DNA of 64,000 bases from Hypomesus transpacificus (taxonomy: Eukaryota; Chordata; Actinopteri; Osmeriformes; Osmeridae), in NCBI RefSeq assembly GCF_021917145.1, contig NC_061066.1, positions 8,811,961 through 8,875,960 on the forward strand, given 5' to 3'. Each line of letters starts with the position of its first letter. Position 1 is the stretch's first letter. Both the position numbers and the translations under genes were made by a program. Shown here in pieces: positions 9,350 through 23,001 of this stretch. The notes below the pieces were generated by a model. That model made no database searches. It was not told the DNA's origin and saw only the letters and a list, made by a program, of their open reading frames with translations.

Positions 9350-12285
9350 ATCATGAACATGCAATGCTGTAATTAATTAGATCCAGTTATAATGGCAAAA
9401 CATATATAGCTAATGTTCTTCATTTTTTTGTCAGGACACGGTCCAAGTAGTCTATTGTAAAAATGAGAGCCATGTGTCATTAGTTTGGAAATTATGGTCT
9501 GTCTGTAGGCTTAGTGAATTGACACTGCAATCGCATGGAATCAATAGTTTTGGTCTCAACAGTTCGTTTCAATGTAGTCACCCATGACAGATATTGTATT
9601 TCTCCAAAAGTTTGTATGTTTGGTATTAGGCTAGTTTAAACAATAGGTATGTGATCAAAAAAAATGTTGGATACCCCTTCTAGTTATTAATGTGCAACAG
9701 CTGTGCAGCTGCTGCTTAGCTAGCGCTAAATAACTCCATCAGCACTTACTGTAAAGTCACTGGCTAGCTCTACAGTACTGTAGCTACAGTAACTGAATGA
9801 CTCACCTTGGACCACTCTTCAGAGACCTGAAACTTAAAATCCTTTACAGAAAATGATTCGCCATAGTTGTTGATGCCACAACACACGTCTCACAAATCTA
9901 ACGTTAAAAAAAAACTTTCAGACAATACTATATTAAACTTGTTAGATGTTCTCAGCTTCAAAGTTATCTTGCTAGTTTGATAGCTAGCTCTAAATCTCAG
10001 CTCTTCTGCTTTGTTTAACAGCTTGGAGCGGTTACCATAACAACGATGTCCCAAGAGCGCATGTAGATTTTCTCTAGGTACAATTGTATTCCAACAGAGG
10101 ACGCCAATTTACCATTTTACTGATGATTGGATATGAGTTTTAATATCACCGCGTGCTGGAATAATATGGATACAAATTCAAGACAACTGTTTCTTCTCCT
10201 GGTGGGGACTTTCATGATAGTAGATGTGATCCAAAAGTTACAGATTTCACAAACTCATGTCTGTTTTCATTAAATGTGATGAAACATCAGCATTTGGTTA
10301 CTAACCATGTGGTCGGGATCAGTTCCAAGTCAGCGTGTTTTACGTGAGGAATGCATTGGGGGTTCTCGATATCTTGAATTACATATCTGTCAGCTTTGAC
10401 ATGGTAACGTTGCCATCCTACCTGAATCCTTAGTCATGTGTACGCACTTTTATTATTTGTAAATAGGCCTATGTCTACATACGATCAAATTTAAAACAGC
10501 TGTCACAACACTTTGGTGTAGTATCGGCTGTTAAAATATATAAATACAGACATAGATAAATGGAGGACAAAGCGAGAAAGAAAGTGAATGAGAGAGAGAG
10601 AAAGAGAGAGAGAGACTGTGTACGAGTGTAGGGGGAGGGGGAATAAGTAAGAGAGAGGAAGAAGTGGAGAGTCCGAGTCAGAGGATTAATTCACAGTAAT
10701 TTCCCTGAGCTGGACGGCCAGACTGCCGCGATGGATGGAAGCTATTGACTCCGTCTGTTCTCCAGAACAAGGATCCTCGTGGAGAGGCTAGAATTGACAT
10801 AGGTGTACACCAAAAAGGCTCATAACCACAGAGCTAGCCAGCCAGGAACCTCCAGGGCCCCAGATCCCACTGGTTTCATCCCAGCCACAATCATTTGAAG
10901 ACAGCCACTTCCTTTGGGACCTCCCCTCTCTCTGCTCTGGGCGTGTGGAACATCCAGGATACAGGCCATATCCTATCTCTGCTACACGCATACACACAGA
11001 CACAGACACATCTGCTAAACATATAGAGAAGCCACACACTTGTATAGACAGATGAGTGCTAACCCTCAAAAGGAAAAGTCATTTTTATTTTTGTCATAGA
11101 GGTTATACTGGGGCTTTATCGGAAACCCATGCAACTGTTGTTAATAGCAATGAGTGTTTTGGTGCTAAACAAGTACCCTACTACATCTGTAGACTGTGAT
11201 TAAATATGATGATATGTGATATTTACAGTATATAAACATGGAGCTTGGTTAATGGCCTGTAATACCAAACTGCTACACCAAAAAACTGGCATTTCATTAT
11301 GTTTGTCCATGAAGCATCACGCAATCTTGAGAGGTTTAATATTAGTCAGGAAGAAAAAAAAGTGGAAAGTCTGGAACAATTTTACAGTGTTTTGCTGAGA
11401 TACTCTGTGATTATGTTTTTAACCTAAATTATAGCTTTGTAAGTGCCAACTCAGCAACCACAGACTGTGCTAGAAACAAAACAATGATGTAAACATCTGA
11501 ACAGACAACAGTGGACCAGGGAAATGTCTTCAACCCCACACCAACATGCCCAGAGAAAAGCAGGCACTTACCACCTGATCACATTTTACAAATACTTTAA
11601 AGATTATTTCAGGATGGAACGATGACACGGAAAGACAATATGCTCTAGGGATTTAATGACGAGAGATTTCAGTGTGAGAAAATCTATTTGGGCATGTTGT
11701 TCCACCTATATAAAGCCACCAGTGTGAGTGAGTTGGATACAGTCACTATGACAACAGCGAGAGAACCTTTTGGTAAACCGAGCGTTCTCTGTGGCTTGCC
11801 AGTTTGTAAGACTGCACAGTGGCATGGAATGCTTGCAAAAGCACCCACATGCGTAAAGGCATTTCCATCCTGCTGAAAGCAGGTATTGTATTAAAAACGA
11901 TCCTCTCTTCTCTCTTTCTCCTTTCCTTAGCCTTCTACCCAGAGACCAGAACCAAAACCAAGTCAACACAAGGTCAGTTACAAAGCCCCCTTTCCCCATA
12001 CCTTCTCTCGGCCCAACCCCCCAAAGAGCAATATTTTGCAGATGAATCACTGCACACAGGCCACCAATCAAACCATGCAATCTCAGCTAAAACACACACA
12101 CAGAAAACCCTTATATGTGACTTTTTCAAGCCCAGTTCTGCAAGATCTTAAACACCATTCTCAGTATAGTAAGTTATTAATGTCCCTGAGGCAGACTGTT
12201 AACACAGAGCTGCCATCTGGGCATGGTGTAGCTGGGCTCAGGCTGGACCGGGGCACGAGCCAGGGGCTGGCGCCATGACTACGAC
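9350..12285. other. non-coding stretch, nothing recognised
   Basis: AT-rich sequence with a GA-rich patch at about 10573-10615. Open frames are short and show no codon bias or splice context. I see no gene or complete mobile element. Confidence 0.5.
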
Positions 12286-12360
12286 CGAGGCTAGCATTAG
12301 AACCAGGACTAGCATTAGAACCAGGACTAGCATTAGGACCAGGACTAGGGCCAGGTCTGG
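12286..12360. repeat. 18-bp tandem repeat
   Basis: About four imperfect copies of CCAGGACTAGCATTAGAA. The open minus-strand frame across it only translates the repeat. Confidence 0.75.
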
Positions 12361-12888
12361 GGCTGCCGTCTAGGAATCGGTCACTCCATACTGTTAGTTT
12401 CTCCAGATATGTTTTTACAGCCATAAACATGATTCAGTGTCGTAGTGGGGAGGCTGGTTTGTGTGCGTTAGGATGTGTCAGTATGTGTGGGATGAGAGCA
12501 CAGTCCGAATGTTTTTGCAGATTTTAAGTTGTTGTCATCAGTCAAAGCAACCTCTCTCTGACCAGCATTTCTGCAACTGTGGCATATTTTTCTCCCCAGT
12601 GCAGTCAAAGTACGAGCTAGTCATGAGAGCGTGAACCCTTGGTGACCATTCTAAAACTTGGGGATACGATTCTGTTGGGATACGGTGTAGAATAATGAGT
12701 GGGTATTTAAGATGACAGCATGTTAGTTCGGAGAGTTCCAAACTTGCGAAACTTCGATTTTTGGAAATGCCTTACTGGACATGTTTCAATGTTTTTCTGG
12801 CAAAGCTGACTACAGTGATATCTTAAGTCCCCTACATCTTCGAAAGGCCTCTAAGAATGTGCAGTACTAGGGTTGGAAGATGCTTGTT

Positions 12889-12946
<58 letters not shown>

Positions 12947-14069
12947 GAACTTAACTACTCCATGGAGAGTAACCATGGCGACCCCTGGCACTAAACATGA
13001 CCTCTGACCTCGGAGACAGAGAAAAATAGGTTTTGACTTTACTTTCATCCCCATTTCCTCTCCAAACACCCCCCCCCCCCTCACCCCTGGATGTGAGCTA
13101 CAGAGCACTGAGGGTGAGATCTAGATAAACAGCCGTTAATCATAGTTTGTTAACAGCTCTCAGGCAGTGTGTGAAGCAGAGAGGACTTGTCAAGCAGTCG
13201 TCTCATTGTAGCGTGTGTATCTGTAGTTCACATGATACATGACTTGAGAACATGAAGGCTGTTTGTACGTGTGGGTAGTGTGTGTGTTTGTGAGGAGATA
13301 CCACACAATTAAGTGAGGTTGTTCAATCTGACCATCCGTCTTTTAAAACGCTTAAATAGATGCGAGATTTTGAGACTTCTATTTCTAGTTTACTGAAGAC
13401 AATGCACTAAAGCGCCCTGCTTTACTGCTCAGATCCCCTGTAAAATAAATATAACTTTTTTTGGAAGCTCAAACATTACATTCACCAGAGCTGTTTGTGA
13501 ATTTGGTTGCTCAAAATGTATGTTTGCTCCCTCACTGCAGAGTTTAATTGAAGCACTTTAGTGCTCAGTCCCTTTGAAGGCAAACCTATAAACCTCCTTT
13601 ATGGATTCACAGCTGCAAAAGTATAGTTCTGGTGGCGTGTACAGTCAAGGAACAATAACAGTACCTGGCAGTGCTAAATAACAGGACTGGAAACACTGCA
13701 ACAAACATATATTTAAACAAATGGCAAGAAGGTATGAAACTGGTGTATATCAGAGACTATCTTTAGAATATGTATCCACATAGCAAACACATTTCCTGAA
13801 GATGCAGAAATAAATATAATAAAGTCTGGGTAATTGCATTCCTAACTGTAAACAAACTTCCTGCTTTACGTAAGTTTGAGTACCTGGGAACAGTCATGTC
13901 TGTTCCCATTCAGTCAGCTGCTTTGGAGATGCAGCCTAAATGAAGACAGGCACGTTCAGTAAATATTGCCCTCCAAATAGAAATGGGCTATGCTGAGGTT
14001 TTAACTGCCAGGCCTTGATACTGAAGCAGAGGTTCTGGTTCCAATTTGTCTTCTGAAGACTCTCCTCAC
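12361..14069. other. non-coding stretch with microsatellites
   Basis: It contains a perfect CT repeat at about 12893-12942 and a C run at about 13069-13080. Otherwise it is unique-looking AT-rich sequence without exon-like features. Confidence 0.5.
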
Positions 14070-14107
14070 TGTGTGTGTGTGTGTGTGTGAGAGTGAGTGA
14101 AAGAGAG

Positions 14108-14147
<40 letters not shown>

Positions 14148-14195
14148 TGTGTGTGTGTGAGAGAGTGTGTGTGTGTGTGTGTGGGGGGGGGGGGG
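14070..14195. repeat. GT/GA microsatellite ending in a G run
   Basis: Interrupted GT repeats with GAGA interludes end in about 13 consecutive G. It lies 110 bp before the 59-bp satellite. Confidence 0.9.
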
Positions 14196-14303
14196 TCGGG
14201 GGTTCACAAGACTGCTTAGCTGATACCTAACACACCTGGAGAACGTTTTCAACTGTCAGGTCAGATTACTCATCTCCCCATAACACAGAGATGCAAGACA
14301 CAC

Positions 14304-15188
14304 GGGACAGGAAGTGGCAGCAGTATGACACAGCCGTGTTTCTGAGCGCTTCAGTCAGGGCCGGGACAGGAAGTGGCAGCAGTATGACACAGCCGTGTTT
14401 CTGAGCGCTTCAGTCAGGGCCGGGACAGGAAGTGGCAGCAGTATGACACAGCCGTGTTTCTGAGCGCTTCAGTCAGGGCCGGGACAGGAAGTGGCAGCAG
14501 TATGACACAGCCGTGTTTCTGAGCGCTTCAGTCAGGGCCGGGACAGGAAGTGGCAGCAGTATGACACAGCCGTGTTTCTGAGCGCTTCAGTCAGGGCCGG
14601 GACAGGAAGTGGCAGCAGTATGACACAGCCGTGTTTCTGAGCGCTTCAGTCAGGGCCGGGACAGGAAGTGGCAGCAGTATGACACAGCCGTGTTTCTGGG
14701 CGCTTCAGTCAGGGCCGGGACAGGAAGTGGCAGCAGTATGACACAGCCGTGTTTCTGAGCGCTTCAGTCAGGGCCGGGACAGGAAGTGGCAGCAGTATGA
14801 CACAGCCGTGTTTCTGAGCGCTTCAGTCAGGGCCGGGACAGGAAGTGGCAGCAGTATGACACAGCCGTGTTTCTGAGCGCTTCAGTCAGGGCCGGGACAG
14901 GAAGTGGCAGCAGTATGACACAGCCGTGTTTCTGAGCGCTTCAGTCAGGGCCGGGACAGGAAGTGGCAGCAGTATGACACAGCCGTGTTTCTGGGCGCTT
15001 GAGTCAGGGCCGGGACAGGAAGTGGCAGCAGTATGACACAGCCGTGTTTCTGAGCGCTTCAGTCAGGGCCGGGACAGGAAGTGGCAGCAGTATGACACAG
15101 CCGTGTTTCTGAGCGCTTCAGTCAGGGCCGGGACAGGAAGTGGCAGCAGTATGACACAGCCGTGTTTCTGAGCGCTTCAGTCAGGGCC
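14304..15188. repeat. 59-bp satellite, exactly 15 copies
   Basis: The 885-bp array is 15 head-to-tail copies of a 59-bp unit that begins GGGACAGGAAGTGGCAGCAG and ends GCGCTTCAGTCAGGGCC. Copies are nearly identical. The variants I see are an A-to-G change (CTGAGCG to CTGGGCG) in copies 7 and 12 and TTCAG to TTGAG in copy 12. Each unit carries one ETS-like CAGGAAGTG. There are no spacers, so it is not a CRISPR array. The uniformity suggests recent expansion, and the assembled copy number may be an underestimate. Confidence 0.97.
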
Positions 15189-16441
15189 TCGGCCCGGTGT
15201 GGAAACAGCTGCTGGGGAGAACCATCCCAGGCACCTTTCCAGTCACAAGCACTCAGAAGTGTAAGAGGATACTCTGCCTCTCTTCCATCGCTACCATCCG
15301 TTCCTTTGGAAACCAGGATGATGTCACCCTGATCCCCGACTCGTCCCCTTTGACCCGGTCAGCCGAGAATCTGGAGTGTCGTTGTTGGAGCATGTTTGCC
15401 TGTGAAGAGGTTGTTGGCCAGTAAAATGCACCCCGGGGTTAGCCCGCTGATCCACACATCCTCCCTCCAACTCTGTCTTCGCTGCCTTGACTTCCCAGAC
15501 ACCACAGAAGAAGATCATTATTTTCCATCAACACGTTCTGCGTCAGTAGCACCCATTCTTCCCTCTCCTCCTTCTCTTTCTCCCTGCATCTTACCTTTTC
15601 AATCCCTCTTTCCTTTGACCCCCCCCCCCACACACACACACACACATGCCCATCTACCCCCCTACATTCCAGTGGTTAACTGAAGGATGTTAGGGGGGAT
15701 GGGGAAGAATGGATGCATAGATGTGGGGGGGTTGGTCAGTTAGTCATATTTTAAAACCGAAAAATCCCACAGCTGGCGCCACATCTCATACACACACGCA
15801 CACACACACATACACACACACGCACACACACACACACACACACACCGTCGCTGTCGTCACCACAGGCCTGCTCATCACAGCTCTGGAGAACAGATGTCAG
15901 AATGAAAGGTTTTCTCTCCGTGGTAAATCTTCTACAGATACATAACATTCCTTTTTCCATCTTTCTCTCTCTCTACACATATAAACATGTATCACATGGA
16001 AATCACTGGTTGTAAACAAATAAAAAAACAAATATGATAATGAGCTGACGAGTACACAGATGATACTTTGATGATCCCTTTTCTTGGATTCACACGCAGC
16101 TTATTCTGTTAGTGTGTGTGTGTGTGTGTGCGCCTGTGTGTTTTTCTTGAAAGGTGTTTTGAGTAATGAGAGAGATGAAAGCACTGAAGTTGACCGTGAT
16201 CTTCCTGGAGAAAGACAGATGCTGTATAATAACCATCATGACACAAACACGTGTGCACACGTGAGCACATACACACTCGTGCACAGACACACCACCACCC
16301 ACCCAAGCACCCACCCACAGACAAAACTACACCCATGCATGCATGCACAACCTGCTAAGAATACTGCAGCTCTGTTCTTTGTTAGATCCTGACGACCCAT
16401 TCTGACAGTGTGCTTGTTTAAGCCAGGTTGATTCTTTTCCC

Positions 16442-16534
<93 letters not shown>

Positions 16535-18896
16535 TTTGTTCTTTTTTCTTTCAAATCTATTTCTGTCTTTTTCTCCCTCAAGTTCTACTTGAGCAGATAC
16601 CACTGTAAACAAACGGTGACATTAATAAGCCAACATGACACAGTGCTAGAACACAGTATCCCACCACAGAACTACTTATGGGTACTTTTATTGACGTTTT
16701 GGTTTCTTTTAAACAAGAGCTAAAACTCCATTAAAAATCCTAATTAAAGAACGAGTATTAAATGGTTACGGATGAGAAACCAAGTGGCAAGATCGCCGCA
16801 AGATTTGAAACTAATCAAGAGTGAACAGGCCTGGTGAGGTTATGTCACGTTCATAAAACGTTTGCCTTATATGGTGGTACTGACATTGTCGTGCAATCCT
16901 TCTCCGAGTTCTCAATTCCATACAGTTTTGCCATTCAAAACATAATCTGGAGTATATCATCATTAAAACAAACAAAACATATCTATAGAACAAATCTAGT
17001 TCAGAGTACAGACCCAGCCAATTCAGAACCAGTTTATCATGAGTCCAGACCAGCCAATCTGATCCCGGATCCAATTTTTCAATGCTTACCATTGTGTTTT
17101 GAGTAGTCTGGTGGGTCATCTGGATGGAATGACATCCAAAATGGTGGATTGTGTGTCTTTTAGATTCAAATAAGTTATGATATTCAGCCTGGGACACAAA
17201 GGCCGGCAGAATCTCTGGGTCTAATCACTGAAGCTATGGTTATCGAACCATCTCTGTTACCCTGGATGCATATTCTGGGGTCACAGTAATGAGGACCATG
17301 TCTCAGAAACTGGCTCGGATCATCTACCTCCAAAGCACACACATCTGGAACTGTGCCCCATCACAGGAAATAAAGTCACAGGAAATACATAGGATGTTTG
17401 GGGTGTTTTTGTTAGGTGAGGATGGGGGCAATGTTGTCCGTGTCACAGTTACAAATTAGACCAATGTGATGAATTCACACTGGCTGTTTCCCAGGTTTAG
17501 ATTCAGTGGCTTGTAGAAAACTTGTAGTTTGATTTGCGAAGAGATCTCTCACATAACCTGACTCAACATATGTATGCTGTAGGATTTGAATCTCCTCACG
17601 CTAACACAAACTAAGTTAAAGACTAGAATGTGAAGCAGAATAATGGCATGTCGCATTGACCAGTGATCCACCTCATAGTCACTGGAATCGTTGTGTAACC
17701 AGATAAGGTAGAACTCAACGAGAGTGCTTCCTTGTTGACATGTCTTCCCCCCTGTCTTCCTGACAACCACAATTGTAATCCTACACAGCTGCACAATTCC
17801 ACAGAGCTAAATCAGTACCCCCCCCCCCCCAACTCCCAAAACATCATTTATGCATTAATGCAAGACTAAATATTTTCCCACCCTTGTCGATTGTTGGGAA
17901 GCCCTCTGTATTTCTCACCATGGTGATAGACATGATAGAAGCAATGTTATGTACAGTCAGGTCTTGTCATGGGAAAGCTCAGAGAAGATGATGTCTGGAC
18001 GAGGCAGACTGATAGTGGGGGAGACAAGATGAAGCTATACGGTAGACACTGAGCAGAAACACTCCATGAAGTCGGAGCCAAATATCCTAAAACTATGTGC
18101 TGGTGAGGAAACTGCACCCGCTCATATACAGAACAGAATCCAAGCACTGTTTTACCCTGCGATTTCTCCTCAAAATCACCATGAGATTATGTGAGAGTTT
18201 GCAGAGAGACCGGATCATTCTACAGGTCAAAGAGTCTTCTTTGTTCCTGGAACAGTACTCATAAGTCCACGACATGTAAAGACATGTTCACCCACAGACC
18301 TGACTGTTCCTTTCATTCCTCTATGAGGCACGTGTCATTCCGTCTCCAAACTTCAGAGGTTTTCTTCTGTTTGTTGAAAACCTTGAGGGTACTGTGCAAA
18401 CAATGAAACAGAGAGAGGTGAAATGTTCATTTTCCCAAAACAGGATTAACACAAATAGGGAAGTAACAAAAGTTGACTACAACAACCAAGAGTGGTGAGG
18501 GATGGGGGCTCACAAAATCGCTCAAAATGGGCAAACCTATTGAAAACACCTCACCAACCATGGACAGGAAGTGGAAAAAACAATTTTCTAAATGATACTT
18601 TTTAGTAGTAGTACAACGTTCTCAGGGGCTCCAGACCAAAACCATCTCAGTGAGGTCAGCAGATGACCGAGGCCCTGAAATCAGTTACTTTGGGTTCCGC
18701 TGTTGCTAGGAAAAATGTGGATGGAAGTCAGCACCTGTTTCACCCCCCACTCTCATGAGGTTGTTACAACATCATGGAGGATTAAGCTTCCGTCACCTGT
18801 TGTAATATCTCGGTGTCATGTTGGGTGCTGTGTCTATCCAAGCACACCTCTCCATGAAGGGTGTGGTGGGGGACAAGGAGAGCACGTGGGCACGGC
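15189..18896. other. non-coding stretch with microsatellites
   Basis: It holds CA repeats at 15619-15647 and 15790-15845, a GT repeat near 16113-16132, and a long CT repeat at 16445-16534. The open frames over these are repeat translations. No exon with convincing borders was found. Confidence 0.5.
16445..16534. repeat. long CT microsatellite
   Basis: About 40 almost uninterrupted CT dinucleotides. Confidence 0.95.
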
Positions 18897-18904
18897 CTAC
18901 ATAT

Positions 18905-19090
18905 TAGGGGTGGGGGAAAAAACGATTCACATTTGAATCGCGTTTCAGTCTGCTAGCGATTCAGATCGATTCGCAAATTGACGTTGTTGTGTTTAAAAGA
19001 AAAAACGTTTTATTGTGAATCGATATTTGATCGAATCCTGACCCCAAGAATCGAATCAAAACGAAAAGTACCAAAAGATTCCCACCCCTA
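18905..19090. mobile_element. hAT-type MITE, 186 bp, copy 1
   Basis: The ends TAGGGGTGGG and CCCACCCCTA are perfect inverted repeats, flanked on both sides by the perfect 8-bp duplication CTACATAT (18897-18904 and 19091-19098). The interior is rich in GATTCGA/TCGAATC motifs. The intact duplication suggests a fairly young insertion. A relative lies at 31998-32133. Confidence 0.9.
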
Positions 19091-22000
19091 CTACATATGC
19101 TGACTGTTACAAAGTTTTCTCAATCAAATTGACAACACATGATTCTTAAAAAAAGTCAAGGCATTTCGGCTTTATTTGGACAGAGAAAGGGAAAAACGAC
19201 AGGAAATTTAAAGGAGAGCGAGAGAGGAGGACATGCAGGAAATAGCCCAGGGTGGAGACCCAACCACCCATGATTCTTTGCATGTTCTTTTCAGTAAGGT
19301 AACCACTCATGGACAGACAACTCTGGCTTCAAAGTGAGTTTACATTGCTAACCACAACCCTAGTTCTCATTGTGTAGACTTGTTCTGGATTCAAGACATA
19401 ACTAATTGTGTGATGGCCTGTTTCATCATTTTATAGATTTATTTTGTGGCATCTAGCACTGTTCCCAGGAAATTTGAATTTGGATGACCCCACAAAGATG
19501 GACGTCTGTTGTTGTGCTATGGATTCTCTTGAGCTCCAGAGGACCATGTACTTTTCTTTAGAGAAGACTGTGTTATCCTTAAACCACTACGAAGGCGGCA
19601 GTTCACATCCATCCTATCCTTTTCTGAGTCTGTGTTGTGTTTGACGAACATCAGTTTAAATCACATCATGATCCTGAGAGGAAACCGCTTCACAGCTCTG
19701 GAAGTCATTTTCCTATTTATTGTCATCACCCCAAAATATGTCCAATTTTACACATACCATTGTCTCTATTTTTTGTCAAAACATGAACCTAAGCTCTTTC
19801 AAAATCAGGAAATGAACGTGAAACAAGCTTAACTGATGTGAGGGAAATTTCCGGTGAGCCTAAAATTACAGTGTTGGTCCCCATCTGCAAGCCCTCCGGG
19901 AAATGAGAAACGCAATTATCTACACACAGTTGTTTGAACCCATCACACACACACACACAAGCACACACACACAAGCACACACACACCTGCACAAACAAAC
20001 ACACACACCCCCCCCCCCACAATGCGTTTGACATTACACATACACTTAAAAATACACAAGTACACAATAAAATAATCGAATTCAAAAGGCTAAAATAAGA
20101 ATTATTAAACAGAAAGTAGACAAAATAATATAACCAATTTAAAAGAAAGTGATATAAATATAAACCATAAAACATAAACAAACATAAACCCCAGAGCAAT
20201 CATGAAAAGGCTAGAGAGAATAGTTGGGTCTTTAGCCTGGACCTAAAACTAAAAATGAGACACGCTGGCACCATATTCAAGGAAGGGAGAGATGTGTTCT
20301 GGCTCACAACCTTACGATGACCTCACTGCTTGTTGTCAGGCTTGGTAGGAACTTGCTCCTCTCTCTTGAGATCCATCAGTTTGGAGATAGTTGGTCCATA
20401 ATCAAAAGCTTGGAATCTACTGTTAGCTGTAGCACGAGTTGGGTCATCATATTGGGTGGGTTGTTAGAATTGGCTGTTACTGAATGCTACAAATGGTTTC
20501 CATGCAGTTTTACAAGTCACAGGTGTGACTTACTTGATGTTTCCTTCTTTACATCTTTCTTGGTTTTGGAGAGATAGATTGTTGCCAAACTTTCTGTGGT
20601 GATCAGCCGGTCTTTCTATCTTCTCTCTATCTGTGTGTGTGTGTGTGTGTGTATAATGTGTTTGTGTGTGTGTGTTTGTTGCTGTGGATACGGGCCAGGT
20701 GAGAGATCCTGAGAAAGCAGGGGGAGAACTAATATAAAAAACATGCTCTGGCAAAAAAAACCCATCTTGCTTTCACTCTGTCTATCCTTCCATCTTTTTC
20801 TCTTTCTATTTCTTCTTCTCTTTTGGAGAGCATTGAAAACAAATCTTTTTGTTTGACTCCTTTGGATTTCGCAAATTCTTCTTCTAACAGAGACAGCACC
20901 GGGGAGTTGTTAAACTTCATTCAGGATAAACCGCAAACTAAGAGTGTGGCTTTTATTCTTAATCCTTAAAGAAATCCCTTATTGTCAGATTAAAAACGAA
21001 TCCCTGTAAGATATGGCCAAAGGAACTCCACGTTCCGCACATAACAAATATATTATAGGGCTACAGCAGGTTATAAGATTGTAAAGTTGCCAACTTTATA
21101 CAATACATGACTCGCACTGGGGTACGGAGCGCAGGTATGTACTCCGCAGCACAGCTGTGAACCTTTTCCTGCAGTCCTGCAGGTAACTCTCCAACTCGAT
21201 CCCAGTGGTATGTGCTTGATGTGTTTTAATGAGACACACATCCTCTATCTGCCCTGCTATGAAACGTGCACTGACACACAGCTGTCTGGCAGGGCTGGCA
21301 CACACACACATCACATGTGCTCGGACATGATGCGGTGAAATGGATCAGTTACATATATTTTTGATATTAAAGTTCGTCTGACTAGACTGATGACTGAAGG
21401 GACTTGAGTGAGCTCACCTGGAGATCCTGGTCACGGGTGTAGGAGGTGTCTGAGGAGGACCAGGGGGCTTGTCAAGGACACAGTCAGGGTTAGGGAGGGC
21501 TGGGGGAGGGCTGGGGGAGGGCTGGGGGAGGGCTGGGGGAGGGGTCAGTGTGGGGGAACTGCATGGCGGAAGCTAAGTTGTGCCTATCGCTACGTGGGAG
21601 TGTTGTCACGTCAAACTCAGTCGTGAGTAGCAAGATAACTCCCTTTTTTTATCCTCCTCTTTCCCCTTTCCTCTGCTTCTCCTTTATCACTCCCGTATTT
21701 CTGCCACCTGTGTATCCTCCTCTCCCCCCTCCTGTCCTCTAACCTCCCTCTTTCTCAGTGTGCCCCGCCCCCCTGCTTGCCTCAGTCTCTACCTCTCCTC
21801 TTCCTCTCCTCCTCCTCCTCCTCCTCTTCCTCTTCCTCTTCCTCTTCCTCTTCCTCTTCCTCTTCCTCTTCCTCTTCCTCTTCCTCTTCCTGCTCCTGCT
21901 CCTCTTCTTCTTCCTCCTCCTTAATGTGCAGTTCTCACAGGGGAGGCTCATCTCTCTCTTGGGGAACAGGTCCTTATTAGGCTCCCAGCTCCGGTCACAC

Positions 22001-22279
22001 CGAGAGGACAGGTCTGCTGTAAACTGAAACGGGACAAAAATTCACTCAGATGTTTGGAAGAGAAAGAGGCTACTCGAGAAAGCCGACAATGGCCTTATCA
22101 GACAGCTTCTTCCTTCTGCCTGACACCACACGCACGCACGCACACACACACTGGAGGCGGTCCAGTTATTTAACAGAGGAGCGGGGGTTGTAGGCTGCGC
22201 TGCATGCGCAGAGGAACTATGTAATTCAAAACCAGACACACAGTTTCGTGGCTCCTCAGCCCCCCCCCCCCTCTCTCTT
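19091..22279. other. non-coding stretch with low-complexity tracts
   Basis: It has CA repeats plus a C run (19943-20020), GT repeats (about 20633-20682), an 11-bp GGGCTGGGGGA repeat (about 21496-21544) and a CCTCTT repeat (about 21792-21922). A segment at about 20045-20250 looks like a degraded interspersed repeat. No exon is supported. Confidence 0.5.
21792..21922. repeat. CCTCTT/CTC pyrimidine repeat
   Basis: Hexamer and trimer repeats of C and T only. They read as poly-Ser, poly-Leu or Lys/Arg in different frames, which explains the open frames there. Confidence 0.95.
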
Positions 22280-22507
22280 TTTCTATCACACACACACACA
22301 CACAGCCTGAGAGAGGCAGGCGGGCGGGCAAGGATACAGCCTCGCAGACTCACAGGCAAGCAGCCAGTACCAGGAGCCAGCCAGACCTCCAGCCGTCCAG
22401 GGGCCAGTGGAGAGCCCATGCCCGGACAGAGAGCAGGGCACCCAGGACCTACTGGAGCTCGACCAGTCCTGCTGGAAGCCCAGGAGCTGGATCCTCCTCA
22501 CAGCCAG
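22280..22507 (+). other. lrrc17: possible non-coding first exon of lrrc17
   Basis: A moderately GC-rich block after a CA repeat ends CACAGCCAG|GTACCG, a good donor. The lrrc17 start codon follows an acceptor (TTTATTCCCAG|C at about 28106) only one or two bases before ATG, so the gene needs an upstream non-coding exon. This block is the best candidate I see. Its 5' limit is a guess. Confidence 0.35.
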
Positions 22508-23001
22508 GTACCGTGCGGGGATGGGGGGTGGACGGGAAGGGGGTAGATGGGGCATGCTCCCCCCAGCTGTTCAATAGACGCTGGGGAACACCATTGCTGG
22601 TGGTCTGGCTTCTATCTTTGTCTGTTTGTATATTTTCTTGTTACGGCATGTCAACATGCAGGTTATTTTGTTGTCTTTTGTTTGATACATAAACACTTGG
22701 TGGTGAAGCAACGCGTTCGTGTGACAATGTTAGAGATGTGGGCATGGTTTGTCAGAGTTCAGAGTTGTCTCTATGAGGTGCAGTCTCCATGTAACACAGC
22801 AGGAGAAGCAGGCAGCTCTTACCGTGAGCAGAGCATGTTTTCAGTTGTTCCAGGTCCCGCTGTGGATTACTGAAAGTCTGCAGAGTAACAGGAGTTAGGA
22901 GCTGGAAGCATGCTTTCATCTGTTTGTGCCTCTGTATGTTTTCTGTCTCTTTGTCTGCTTCTCTCTCTCTCTCTTTGTGGCGGTGGAAAGATTCTCTGTG
23001 G

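Larger units (their letters stand above)
6300..9350. other. transposon graveyard upstream of the ccdc146-like exon
   Basis: There is no host exon I can support. The stretch holds a hairpin terminus (7260-7297), a decayed RecQ-like helicase fragment (about 7430-7650), a small hAT-like element (8335-8564) and unpaired CAGGGGCG-type ends at 6726 (plus) and 9344 (minus). Low-copy transposon debris probably fills most of it. Confidence 0.55.

Noticed and set aside
14304-15188. CRISPR-like array
   Set aside because: The repeats are contiguous with no unique spacers and the genome is vertebrate; it is a satellite.
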